Origin: Lutibacter sp. | GTDB lineage: Bacteria > Bacteroidota > Bacteroidia > Flavobacteriales > Flavobacteriaceae | Length of the DNA: 64,000 nucleotides | Reading direction: 5' to 3' | Assembly: GCA_030694935.1 (NCBI GenBank) | Contig: JAUYUA010000092.1 | Coordinates: 1 to 64,000 of the forward strand | Notes under the pieces: model-generated | What the model saw: only the letters and a program-made list of their open reading frames with translations | Told to the model about the DNA's origin: nothing | Database searches by the model: none | Made by a program: the position numbers and the translations under genes | Shown here: positions 20,361-28,965 of the stretch, one piece after another | How positions within the stretch are numbered: the stretch's first letter is position 1 | Layout of the letters: each line of letters starts with the position of its first letter

Positions 20361-20574
20361 GAAACGAGCTTAACAAATTTTGAGACACAGTTGAATGATG
20401 AATAGCGAACCAGCCAGCCGGCAGGCAGGCAGCATCTGTACCAATAAAAAATAAAAGATAAACAGATGAAACGAGCCTAACAAATTTAGATACACAGTTG
20501 AATGATGATTAGCGAACCAGCCAGCCGGCAGGCAGGCAGCATCTGTACCAATAAAAAATAAAAGATAAACAGAT
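20361..20574 (+). repeat. 107-bp tandem duplication directly upstream of, and including, the histidine kinase start region
   Basis: gaaacgagcytaacaaattt...ccagccagccggcaggcaggcagcatctgtaccaataaaaaataaaagataaacagat at 20361 and 20468; each unit contains CCAGCCGGCAGGCAGGCAG. Confidence 0.92.
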
Positions 20575-22027
20575 GATAATTAAACGGCTTTCTTTACGAA
20601 TCAGAATATTTCTGGCAATGATATTGTTAATATTGCTGGCATCAATTTTAATTGCCACAGTTACCATTTATCAGTATAAAGAACAAACAGATGAATACAA
20701 TAGATCGAGGCTGGAAAGAAAAGAACAATCCATTAATGCCGCAATATATTATTGGCTGAGCAGCGGCAACACTTTTCCGTTAGAAACCAAAAACTTGCCT
20801 TATATTTTTAAAGATAAAATTTACGAAATTTCCAATATTGAGAAAGCAGAACTTAATATTTATGATTTGGAAGGGAATTTGGTTAAAAGTTCGCATTCGG
20901 GCTTTGTAAAAAGCGATGCGCCCGAATTACTGTCCGATACTGTTTTAGAAGCCATAGCCAACAACTTTCAACATCTTTATGTGAACGAAAAAGTGATAAA
21001 TGACAACAGTTATCAATCGTCCTTTTCCTATATTACCGACAATAAATTCAAGCCGTTCGGGATTTTAAATTTACGCTATGTACAAGATAATACTGAGCAG
21101 AATAAGGATCTTAAAGAATTTTTATATCGCTTAACTATGGTGTATGCATTGATGTTTGTTTTGGCAATTTTATTGGCTTATTTTATATCCAGCTATATTA
21201 CGCGATCCTTGAAAGCCATTACCGAAAAAATTAGCCAAACACGTTTAAGCAACCTTAACGAAAAAATTATTCTGAGAGATTCAAGCACAGAAATTGCAAC
21301 TTTGATAAATGCCTACAATGAAATGATTGATAAATTGGAGGAAAGCGCCGTGAAATTGGCAAAAGGCGAACGAGAGCAGGCTTGGCGGGAAATGGCAAAA
21401 CAAGTGGCTCATGAAATTAAAAATCCGCTCACGCCCATGCGTCTGACCGTGCAAAGTTTTCAGCGAAAATTCGATCCCGATGATCCAAATATTAAAGATA
21501 AAATAAATGAATTCAGCAATATGTTAATTCAGCAAATTGACACTTTGAGCACTATTGCATCCGCATTTTCTAATTTTGCAAATATGCCTGCCCAAAATAG
21601 AGAGGAAATAGATGTTGTGGAAGTTGTGAAGCAAGCCTTGGATATTTTTACGGAAGATTACATCTCCTTTTTCCCAAAACAAAAGTCGATAATTGCCAAA
21701 TTGGACAAAACCCAGGTCATAAGAATTGTAACAAATTTGGTAAAAAATGCCACGCAGTCTTTAGAGGATGTTGAAAATAAAAAACTGGAAGTTTCTGTTG
21801 ACGAAGACAATGGGGATATTTGTATCACAATTGCCGACAATGGCAAAGGAATTTCGGAAGCAGACGGAGAGCGGGTTTTTGAACCAAAATTTACCACCAA
21901 AACAAGCGGAATGGGGTTGGGACTGGCGATGGTAAAAAATATTATTGACGCGTATGACGGTAACGTCGCGTTCACTTCACAAGTAAATATAGGAACCGTA
22001 TTTAAAGTAAAATTACCTAAAAATTAA
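20573..22027 (+). CDS. Sensor histidine kinase
   Basis: Two TM segments, HAMP, QVAHEIKNPLTPMRLTVQSF H-box, NLVKNATQSL, DNGKGIS, KTSGMGLGLAMVKNI. Confidence 0.95.
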   Translation: MIIKRLSLRIRIFLAMILLILLASILIATVTIYQYKEQTDEYNRSRLERKEQSINAAIYYWLSSGNTFPLETKNLPYIFKDKIYEISNIEKAELNIYDLEGNLVKSSHSGFVKSDAPELLSDTVLEAIANNFQHLYVNEKVINDNSYQSSFSYITDNKFKPFGILNLRYVQDNTEQNKDLKEFLYRLTMVYALMFVLAILLAYFISSYITRSLKAITEKISQTRLSNLNEKIILRDSSTEIATLINAYNEMIDKLEESAVKLAKGEREQAWREMAKQVAHEIKNPLTPMRLTVQSFQRKFDPDDPNIKDKINEFSNMLIQQIDTLSTIASAFSNFANMPAQNREEIDVVEVVKQALDIFTEDYISFFPKQKSIIAKLDKTQVIRIVTNLVKNATQSLEDVENKKLEVSVDEDNGDICITIADNGKGISEADGERVFEPKFTTKTSGMGLGLAMVKNIIDAYDGNVAFTSQVNIGTVFKVKLPKN

Positions 22028-22031
22028 TATT

Positions 22032-22808
22032 ATGCATTTTGAGAACATCATTGTAACACAGTTTGAAAACACCGCGTTAATTACCATTAACAGGCCAACA
22101 AAATTAAATGCGCTTAACATAAAAACCATTGAAGAACTGCATTCGGCTTTTCAAGCTTTGGAAGCCAATCAATTTGTAAAGGCAATTATTATAACCGGAA
22201 GCGGCGAAAAGGCTTTTGTTGCCGGTGCCGATATTTCTGAGTTTGCAGATTTCAATATTGAAGAAGGCACAGAATTGGCTCGAAATGGCCAAAAAATCTT
22301 ATTCGATTTTGTCCAAAATCTAAGCAAGCCGGTAATTGCGGCAGTGAACGGATTTGCCTTGGGAGGCGGTTTGGAATTGGCGATGGCTGCACATTTTAGG
22401 GTTGCAAGCACCAACGCAAAAATGGGTTTGCCTGAAGTTTCTTTGGGTGTAATTCCAGGTTATGGCGGTACACAACGATTGCCGCAATTGGTTGGAAAAG
22501 GAAAAGCCATGGAAATGATTATGACTGCCAATATGATTTCCGCAGCCGAAGCCAAAGATTGGGGCTTGATAAATTATGTGGTGGAACAAGAAGAACTATT
22601 GCCTTTATGTGAAAAATTGGCCAACAGAATGGCTCAAAATTCTTCCGTTGCCATCGCTGCAGCAATCAAAGCCATCAATGCTAATTATGCAAATCTGGTA
22701 AATGGATTTGGGGTTGAAATAGAACAATTCGGATTGATTTTTGGCACTGATGATTTTAAGGAAGGCACCACCGCATTTTTAGAAAAACGCAAACCTGATT
22801 TTGATTAA
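22032..22808 (+). CDS. Enoyl-CoA hydratase/isomerase family protein
   Basis: NRPTKLNALN, EKAFVAGADISEF, GFALGGGLELAMAAHFRVAS, GLPEVSLGVIPGYGGTQRL. Confidence 0.95.
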   Translation: MHFENIIVTQFENTALITINRPTKLNALNIKTIEELHSAFQALEANQFVKAIIITGSGEKAFVAGADISEFADFNIEEGTELARNGQKILFDFVQNLSKPVIAAVNGFALGGGLELAMAAHFRVASTNAKMGLPEVSLGVIPGYGGTQRLPQLVGKGKAMEMIMTANMISAAEAKDWGLINYVVEQEELLPLCEKLANRMAQNSSVAIAAAIKAINANYANLVNGFGVEIEQFGLIFGTDDFKEGTTAFLEKRKPDFD

Positions 22809-22857
22809 AAAAAGAGAATGGTTTAAAGAATAAAAAGAAAGGACTTAAAGCTGAAAA

Positions 22858-23763
22858 CTAGTCTTTTTCCGTTTTTAAGCCTAAAACCCTGTTTATTTGC
22901 TTAAATCTTTTTGAATAATATGCTTCCTTGATAGAGGAAACAATAACACCCAATGATGTGGATGAGTGAATAAATTTTATTTCGTCTCCAATAATTTCCG
23001 TAATCATCCCAACGTGGTTGATGGATCGACTGCCATTGGTGGCAAAAAATATCAAATCACCTTTTTGTGCTTGCGATTTTTGAATTTTAGTACCTATTTT
23101 AGCTTGTTGATTGGATGATCTTGGCAAGGTAAAGTCTATTTCTTTAAAGGTGTTGAACATCAATCCCGAACAATCAAAACCGCTAAAAGTGGTTCCGCCG
23201 CTTCTGTATCTGGTTCCTAAATTTTTTGAAGCGGTTTCAATTAAAAATTGAATTGTGGCAGGTTCTTCTGTTGCAAGTTCCGGAGTGTTTTCAACGATGG
23301 CATTTACACCGAATTCTTTTGTAATTGCTTCAATTGTTGGCGGTTCTTCTCTGATAATTAAGGAATAACCAATTGGAAGTTTTTTAGGAATAGCTGGGTT
23401 TAAACGTTCCAATTCTATTATGGAAGTTCCGTATTTTTTTGAAATTTTAGATAAAGTTTCACCTGATGCAATAATATGGTTTTGTGCCTGTGATAAGTCT
23501 GTTTTTGAAGTGTTTACGGCTATTTGATCCGCAGTAAATTTATTGTTAGGGATTAGTAAAACAGCATTCAATTTTAATAATTTCCCTTTGATATCAGGAT
23601 TTAATTCATAAATAGCGGCCTCTTTTACATCGTATTTTTTAGCGATTGCATAAATACTTTCACCTTTTGTGATTTTATGTTTGATATTGGTTTGGGAATA
23701 TATCAGCGAACTGGTCAGTAAAAGCAGGAATGTAAGGAATGTAAAAAGTTTGTAGGTATTCAT
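22858..23763 (-). CDS. LysM-repeat C40 (NlpC/P60) peptidase
   Basis: Two LysM repeats (HKITKGESIYAIAKKYDV, HIIASGETLSKISKKYGTS) and FSGFDCSGLMFNTF...SRSINHVGMIT catalytic motifs. Confidence 0.93.
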   Translation of the reverse strand: MNTYKLFTFLTFLLLLTSSLIYSQTNIKHKITKGESIYAIAKKYDVKEAAIYELNPDIKGKLLKLNAVLLIPNNKFTADQIAVNTSKTDLSQAQNHIIASGETLSKISKKYGTSIIELERLNPAIPKKLPIGYSLIIREEPPTIEAITKEFGVNAIVENTPELATEEPATIQFLIETASKNLGTRYRSGGTTFSGFDCSGLMFNTFKEIDFTLPRSSNQQAKIGTKIQKSQAQKGDLIFFATNGSRSINHVGMITEIIGDEIKFIHSSTSLGVIVSSIKEAYYSKRFKQINRVLGLKTEKD

Positions 23764-23980
23764 TTAATCTTATATTTTCTATAATTAATGTAATTGAATT
23801 TATAAAAGTGAGTAAAGATATAAAAACTATCAATGGATATGAAATTTTAACATAACTTTATAACCTTACGGCCACTTATTTTTTGATTTTCAAAACACTT
23901 TTTGAGGCGTAGCGATGAAATATAAACGCAATTAAACCTTTTTTAGTATATCGATTGAAGTAAGTTATTTCCCTTATAAA

Positions 23981-24634
23981 TTATAATTTCCCATTCCATT
24001 CATCATAAAATTGTGCTAAAAAATGTTCCATATATTGATGTCTGTTTGCAGCGATTTCCCTGCCTGTAGCCGTATTCATTCTGTCTTTTAGCAACAGCAA
24101 TTTTTCATAAAAATGATTGATTGTTGGTGCTTCTGAATTTTTATAGGCTTCTTTAGATTGATTTAAATTGGGCGTAATTTCGGGATTGTAAAGCGGTCTG
24201 TTTTTAAATCCGCCGTAATTAAATGTTCTGGCGATTCCAACCGCGCCAATGGCATCCAGCCTGTCGGCATCTTGGATAACTTCCAATTCAGGCGAATTAA
24301 ATTTCTGCTCAAAATTGCCTCCCTTAAAAGAAATATTGCTGATGATGTTTTCAATATGGACAATAATTGATTCATCAACCCGCTGGCTTTCCAAAAATTC
24401 ACGGGCTATTTTGGGTCCAATTGTTTCGTCGCCATTGTAAAATTTTGAATCGGCAATATCGTGTAATAATGCGCCCAATTCTACCACAAATCCGTCAACA
24501 TTTTCATTTTTTGAAATGAGTTTTGCATTGTTCCAAACGCGCAAAATATGAAACCAATCGTGGCCGCCTTCTGCATCTTTTAAGGCATTTTTTACAAATG
24601 CTTCGGTATTTTTAATGATTTGCTGGGTATTCAT
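23981..24634 (-). CDS. HD domain-containing phosphohydrolase
   Basis: GGHDWFHILRVWNNA...LGALLHDIAD...VIQDADRLDAIGAVGIARTFNYGG. Confidence 0.92.
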   Translation of the reverse strand: MNTQQIIKNTEAFVKNALKDAEGGHDWFHILRVWNNAKLISKNENVDGFVVELGALLHDIADSKFYNGDETIGPKIAREFLESQRVDESIIVHIENIISNISFKGGNFEQKFNSPELEVIQDADRLDAIGAVGIARTFNYGGFKNRPLYNPEITPNLNQSKEAYKNSEAPTINHFYEKLLLLKDRMNTATGREIAANRHQYMEHFLAQFYDEWNGKL

Positions 24635-24688
24635 AAGTTGAAATAATTATGTTTAAAAATCATTGTTGCCCGATTAAATTTTTAATAC

Positions 24689-24842
24689 AGACAGGTCGCC
24701 CCGATGGGGCTTTAATAACTGAATATTTATATTATTCTACAAACATTTCGCTCCTACGGAGCTATTTTAGTCCCAGCGGGACGACCTGTTTGTAGTAGAT
24801 AATAGATTTTCCGCGAAAACAAGCCCCTTCGGGGCGACCTTT
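24689..24842. repeat. Cluster of four GC-rich hairpin units (GGTCGCCCCGATGGGGC, GCTCCTACGGAGC, GTCCCAGCGGGAC, GCCCCTTCGGGGCGACC)
   Basis: Four short stem-loops in an AT-rich intergenic gap, bounded by (A)CAGGTCGCC and CGACCTGT words. Confidence 0.8.
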
Positions 24843-24966
24843 TATCAAGCCCTATTTAGATTGAGATTATTTAATTGCAATGAATTTTTACCGGACAACA
24901 ATGCTTAAAAATATATAAACTACCGAGAATATCAGTAGTTTTTAAATCATTTTTTTGAAATAATTA

Positions 24967-25356
24967 TTAGTAAACAGCGCTACATTTTCCGGCTATGCAA
25001 GTAACATTCTCTGGTGGTGTTGGTACTGAGCAATCTGAAATAATTCCCCACTTTTTGTTAAAGGAATTTTCAAGCGCGTTGTAAGTTTCCACTTTTCGCT
25101 GAAGCAATTCTACATTAATGGAAGTGCTAAAAACGAGATATGTTTTTGGTCCGCCGCAAGCTTTGCTTCCGAAGGCAATATAATCGCAACCCGAATTTTC
25201 TGAACAAACGCCTGAATCAACCAGCAGCTCAATTTCTTCCCGAAAAGCAGTTAATTCGGCCAAATCTTCTTCTTTAGTGAATTCTGTATTGTTTGTACAA
25301 CCAAAAACGATTGCCAATAAGACAATCGTTTTCGAGATATTTTTAATGAGTTTCAT
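24967..25356 (-). CDS. Hypothetical lipoprotein
   Basis: Lipobox-like VLLAIVFGC; Cys-rich C-terminal domain, no confident family. Confidence 0.6.
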   Translation of the reverse strand: MKLIKNISKTIVLLAIVFGCTNNTEFTKEEDLAELTAFREEIELLVDSGVCSENSGCDYIAFGSKACGGPKTYLVFSTSINVELLQRKVETYNALENSFNKKWGIISDCSVPTPPENVTCIAGKCSAVY

Positions 25357-25372
25357 TTTGAAGGAAATTATT

Positions 25373-25783
25373 TTAACAATACTCCTCGTAAGCTCCGGCT
25401 AAATTTGAAGCAATCACTTCTGCTGGTCGGCCTTCAATGTGATGACGCTCTAACATATGAACCAAAACACCATCTTTAAATAAGGCAATTGCCGGTGATG
25501 ATGGAGGAAATGGAATCATGTTTTCACGTGCTTTTGCGGTTGCTTCACTGTCAACGCCTGCAAAAACAGTCACTAAATTAGTTGGCACTTTGTCGTATTG
25601 CAAAGAAACAACAGCTCCAGGACGCGCTGTGCCGGCGGCACAACCACAAACTGAATTAACGACAACTAAGGTGGTTCCTTCTTTTTTCAATGCCGCTTCA
25701 ACTTCTTGGGCGGTATGTAATGACGTAAAACCTGCATTCTCTAATTCAGCTTGCATCGGTTTTACCAATTCTGGTGGATACAT
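25373..25783 (-). CDS. BrxA/BrxB family bacilliredoxin
   Basis: MYPPELVKPMQAELENAGF, VNSVCGCAAGTARPG (CGC active site), AIALFKDGVLVHMLERHHIEGR. Confidence 0.94.
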   Translation of the reverse strand: MYPPELVKPMQAELENAGFTSLHTAQEVEAALKKEGTTLVVVNSVCGCAAGTARPGAVVSLQYDKVPTNLVTVFAGVDSEATAKARENMIPFPPSSPAIALFKDGVLVHMLERHHIEGRPAEVIASNLAGAYEEYC

Positions 25784-25969
25784 ATTTTTATATTTTTTTA
25801 GTTAAACGTAATTTAGGTACAAATATAAGCGTTTAAATATGAAATGGCTAAACACAAATTTTAATTATCTCTTCAATAAAAAAAGTTTATAACTATTTTA
25901 ACAATTGTGATATAACTAACTTTTTGGATACTGACAATTCAATGTATCTTTGCGCTCTAAATAAAAATT

Positions 25970-26710
25970 ATGGCGAATTTTGTTAAATGGTTAGGTGCAG
26001 GATTGGGTTTTACGCTTGGCGGTCCAATTGGAAGTATTTTGGGTTTTGCGGTTGGCAGTTTTATTGATGGATTCTCAAAAGAAGATCTTGAGTTGGCTAA
26101 AACTTATGGAAGAACAAGTGCAAATGTGCAATCGGGGGATTTTGAAGTAAGTTTATTGTTATTGTCATCGGTGGTTATTAAAGCCGACGGAAATGTAAAC
26201 GAACGGGAATTGTTATTTGTTAGAGAACATTTTAAGCGAATGTACGGCGAAGAACGCGCCAACAATGCATTTAAGTTGTTTAAAGTATTTATGAAAAACA
26301 ACCAAATCTCAACGCCACAAATTTGTACCCAGATTCGTCAAAATTTAACGCATGCTTCACGTTTGCAGCTCATTCATTTTTTGTTTGGCATTGCAAATGC
26401 TGATGGCGCCGTACTTGAAGTTGAGGTAAATGCCATAAAAACCATTGCAGGTTATTTGTATGTAAATCCGCACGATTTTGAATCGATAAAAGCGATGTTT
26501 TATAACAGCACCGACAGTGCTTACCGAATTTTGGAAATCGATAAATCAGCCGATAATAACGAAGTAAAATTGGCGTACCGAAAAATGGCCAAAAAATACC
26601 ATCCCGATAAATTGCAACATCTTGGCGACGAACATATAAAAGGCGCTGAAGAAAAATTTAAGCAAGTGAGCATTGCTTATGAAAAAATTCAGAAAGAAAG
26701 AGGGATTTAA
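25970..26710 (+). CDS. TerB + DnaJ domain protein (DjlA-like)
   Basis: Glycine-rich TM N-terminus, TerB-like middle, C-terminal J domain [35 protein letters not shown]. Confidence 0.9.
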   Translation: MANFVKWLGAGLGFTLGGPIGSILGFAVGSFIDGFSKEDLELAKTYGRTSANVQSGDFEVSLLLLSSVVIKADGNVNERELLFVREHFKRMYGEERANNAFKLFKVFMKNNQISTPQICTQIRQNLTHASRLQLIHFLFGIANADGAVLEVEVNAIKTIAGYLYVNPHDFESIKAMFYNSTDSAYRILEIDKSADNNEVKLAYRKMAKKYHPDKLQHLGDEHIKGAEEKFKQVSIAYEKIQKERGI

Positions 26711-26860
26711 TATTAAAAGCCTGCCTGCCGGCAGCAGGTTAAAAGTTAAAAGTTAAAAGTTAAAAGTTTTCCATTTTATTCGTCGGCTTTTTTAACGTTC
26801 AATACGCTTGTTAGCAACTATATGGAATATTCGAAGCTTAAATTTTTTTGTAAATGATGT

Positions 26861-26888
26861 ATTTTTGGTGTAAATTTACATCAAAAAT
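26861..26888. promoter_or_regulatory. Candidate autoregulatory operator of the parDE-like module
   Basis: ATTTTTGGTGTAAATTTACATCAAAAAT, 28-bp palindrome with one mismatched pair, 8 bp before the antitoxin ATG. Confidence 0.6.
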
Positions 26889-26896
26889 CAGAAATT

Positions 26897-27142
26897 ATGG
26901 GAAGACAAAGCATTTCATTCACAGATCCGAATGATGAATGGTTAAAAGAGCAAGTTGAAAATAAAGAATACGCCAGTAAAAGTGAACTTGTTAATGATTT
27001 AATTAGACAAGCCAGAAAACAGCATATTCAGATTGACTGGATTAAAACTAAAATAGAGCAAGCTGAAAATAGTGGATTTACGAATGACAGTAAAGAGCAA
27101 ATATTAAAACAATCAAAGGCTTTACTTAATGTCAAAATATAA
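26897..27142 (+). CDS. Type II toxin-antitoxin system ParD-family antitoxin
   Basis: RQSISFTDPNDEWLKEQVENKEYASKSELVNDLIRQARK ribbon-helix-helix; overlaps the toxin gene by 14 bp. Confidence 0.88.
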   Translation: MGRQSISFTDPNDEWLKEQVENKEYASKSELVNDLIRQARKQHIQIDWIKTKIEQAENSGFTNDSKEQILKQSKALLNVKI

Positions 27143-27416
27143 GTTAAGCAATGCTGCTAAAGAAGATTTAATACGGATTCATCATTACGGTGTAAAAAAA
27201 TTCGGAATTGTACAAGCCGACAAATACTATGATTCATTTTTTGAATACTTTGAGATTATAGCTCAACGACCTTTATCATTCGAATCGGTTGATTTTATAA
27301 TAAAAGGATATAGACGTTGTGTGTGTGGATCTGACAGTATTTATTACAAAATAAATAATGACATTGTTGAAATAATGACCATAATTGGAAGGCAAGATTT
27401 AAACAATATATTTTAA
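27129..27416 (+). CDS. Type II toxin-antitoxin system RelE/ParE family toxin
   Basis: YKLSNAAKEDLIRIHHYGVKKFG...GYRRCVCGSDSIYYKINNDIVEIMTIIGRQD. Confidence 0.9.
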   Translation: MSKYKLSNAAKEDLIRIHHYGVKKFGIVQADKYYDSFFEYFEIIAQRPLSFESVDFIIKGYRRCVCGSDSIYYKINNDIVEIMTIIGRQDLNNIF

Positions 27417-27940
27417 CCTTCTGAATTTAAAAGTACAGTTGCCAACATTACATAAAAAATTGCTCAATGGACTTAAATAGGAAGTTTTAAAATTTAATTT
27501 TTTAGGTTAAAAAGTTAGAGATCGAAAAATCATTTTTTAAACCCAATTTGTTTTCTTTCATCTTGCGAAATTTGTTGCTCGTCCTTGTTCAATAAATAAT
27601 GCAAAGCCTGGTTAATATCTTTAAAATTAAGATTCATTTGGTTTTCAAGTTTCGCGATATTTTCTTTGAGGAACTGTAATGAAATAAAGTGTGCAGAATT
27701 GGCGACGTAATTTTGTTCTTTTTTAAGGCGTAAACGATGCGAATAGCCTATGATATTTAAAGAGTTTACAACGAATAAAAAGGGCAAAAGAACAAGCCAA
27801 AATGTATAATTTATTTCATTACAGTTCCTTATGTCTTTGTAATCAGCTAAATGTTGTCGCAATACCACAAATGCCCTTATTACTGCAATATTTACTTGTA
27901 TGGCTTTTTTGCTGTTTAAGACACTTGAAAGCATGGCGAC

Positions 27941-27968
27941 ACTCCTTCGGCTCCGCTCAGGACAGGCT
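27941..27968. repeat. Dispersed repeat unit CTTCGGCTCCGCTCAGGACAGGCT inside the ORF6N gene
   Basis: Similar to 14588-14608 and 54974-55003; minus strand encodes KACPERSRRS. Confidence 0.85.
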
Positions 27969-28016
27969 TTGTTCCGTAAAGGCAAAAGGTTTTGCGCCGC
28001 CAAGTTTACTTTTAGA

Positions 28017-28039
28017 TGGTATCACAGATTGTGATACCA
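28017..28039. repeat. Intragenic palindrome in the ORF6N gene
   Basis: TGGTATCACA-GAT-TGTGATACCA, perfect 10-bp arms with 3-nt spacer. Confidence 0.9.
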
Positions 28040-28500
28040 AGTTTTCGATTTCTTTTTCATTTAATTCGAACATAAAATCATTAGGAAAGCGATCAATATT
28101 TCGTTTAATTGCCTGTTTTAATGCACGAGTTTCCACGTCATACATCTCAGCAAGATCGAAATCGAGCATAACGCGTTGTCCGCGTATTTCATAAATTTTG
28201 TTTTGAATACGTTGTAATTCCATAGCGATTTTTTGATAATTTGATGATTGTCTTTTCCGTCTTTAAAGATATGATTTTCAATTTAATACTGCTGAATAAT
28301 TTTCATTTTAACTGTATTTTGATTATTTATTCAACTTGTAGGAAAAGATCATAAAACAAATTCTAAAATTGGCTATTGAGCATTGCTCTGTATAACTCTC
28401 TTTTATCTCAGCGTAAATGGTGAAATAATTATTGCACCGAGATTCACAGAGAAAAATATGGTTAAAAATATTTTTTAATTATTGAAGAATGAATAACAAC

Positions 28501-28680
28501 TACAATTGCCATATAATATTTGGCTAAAGCCAATTTGAAATTCAACATTTGCCCGCCAGCTAAAGCAGGCGGCAATTAAAAAACATTATAAATTAGGAAA
28601 AAGAATTGAATTGCCAGAGGCTTCAGCCTATGGAAATATAAACAGATCAGATACATCAAATTGGCTTTAGCCAAACTTAA
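28501..28680. repeat. Cluster of TTGGCTAAAGCCAA / GCCCGCCAGCTAAAGCAGGCGGC / TTGGCTTTAGCCAA palindromic repeats
   Basis: Several short dyads in an intergenic gap; same word family as 13091-13225. Confidence 0.75.
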
Positions 28681-28723
28681 TCTGTTAGCTTTTTTTATCA
28701 ATATTTCATTATTTATTCAATTT

Positions 28724-28822
28724 GCGTTAGTGATTGAAGCGGAAATCCTTTTTTGAGGCTTTTTTTTGCCGAAAAAAAGATTGCAGCGGAAAGCACGCCC
28801 CGCCAGCTGGCGGGGAACGCCC
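28724..28822. repeat. Composite intergenic repeat GCGTTAGTGATTGAAGCGGAAATCC...GGGGAACGCCC
   Basis: Shares both ends with 14572-14706; ends CCGCCAGCTGGCGGGGAACGCCC. Confidence 0.7.
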
Positions 28823-28965
28823 ACCAAAATGGCTGAAAAACCAAAATTTTACCAAAAATCACTCGAATTTCAGCTTAAAATTAGTCGATATTTTTTTACA
28901 ATTATTGAAATGATATTTTCAATAAAATCCGTAATTTCGCACACTAATTGATTTAAGGGCATAAA

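Larger units (their letters stand above)
27530..28223 (-). pseudogene. ORF6N domain-containing protein, frameshifted by a repeat insertion
   Basis: 27957..28223 encodes the ORF6N N-domain up to FAFTEQ; 27530..28003 continues with VAMLSSVLNSKKAIQVNIAVIRAFV after a 28-nt repeat (27941-27968) that shifts frame. Confidence 0.85.

Noticed and set aside
20361-20574. CRISPR or integron-like repeat
   Set aside because: Only two contiguous 107-bp copies without spacers; a simple tandem duplication.
24689-24842. CRISPR array
   Set aside because: Units are different hairpins of unequal spacing, not a constant direct repeat with unique spacers, and no cas genes were seen.
28766-28951. 61-aa ORF upstream of ileS
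   Set aside because: Lies in the composite repeat and leader; encodes repeat-derived residues and has no recognisable domain.
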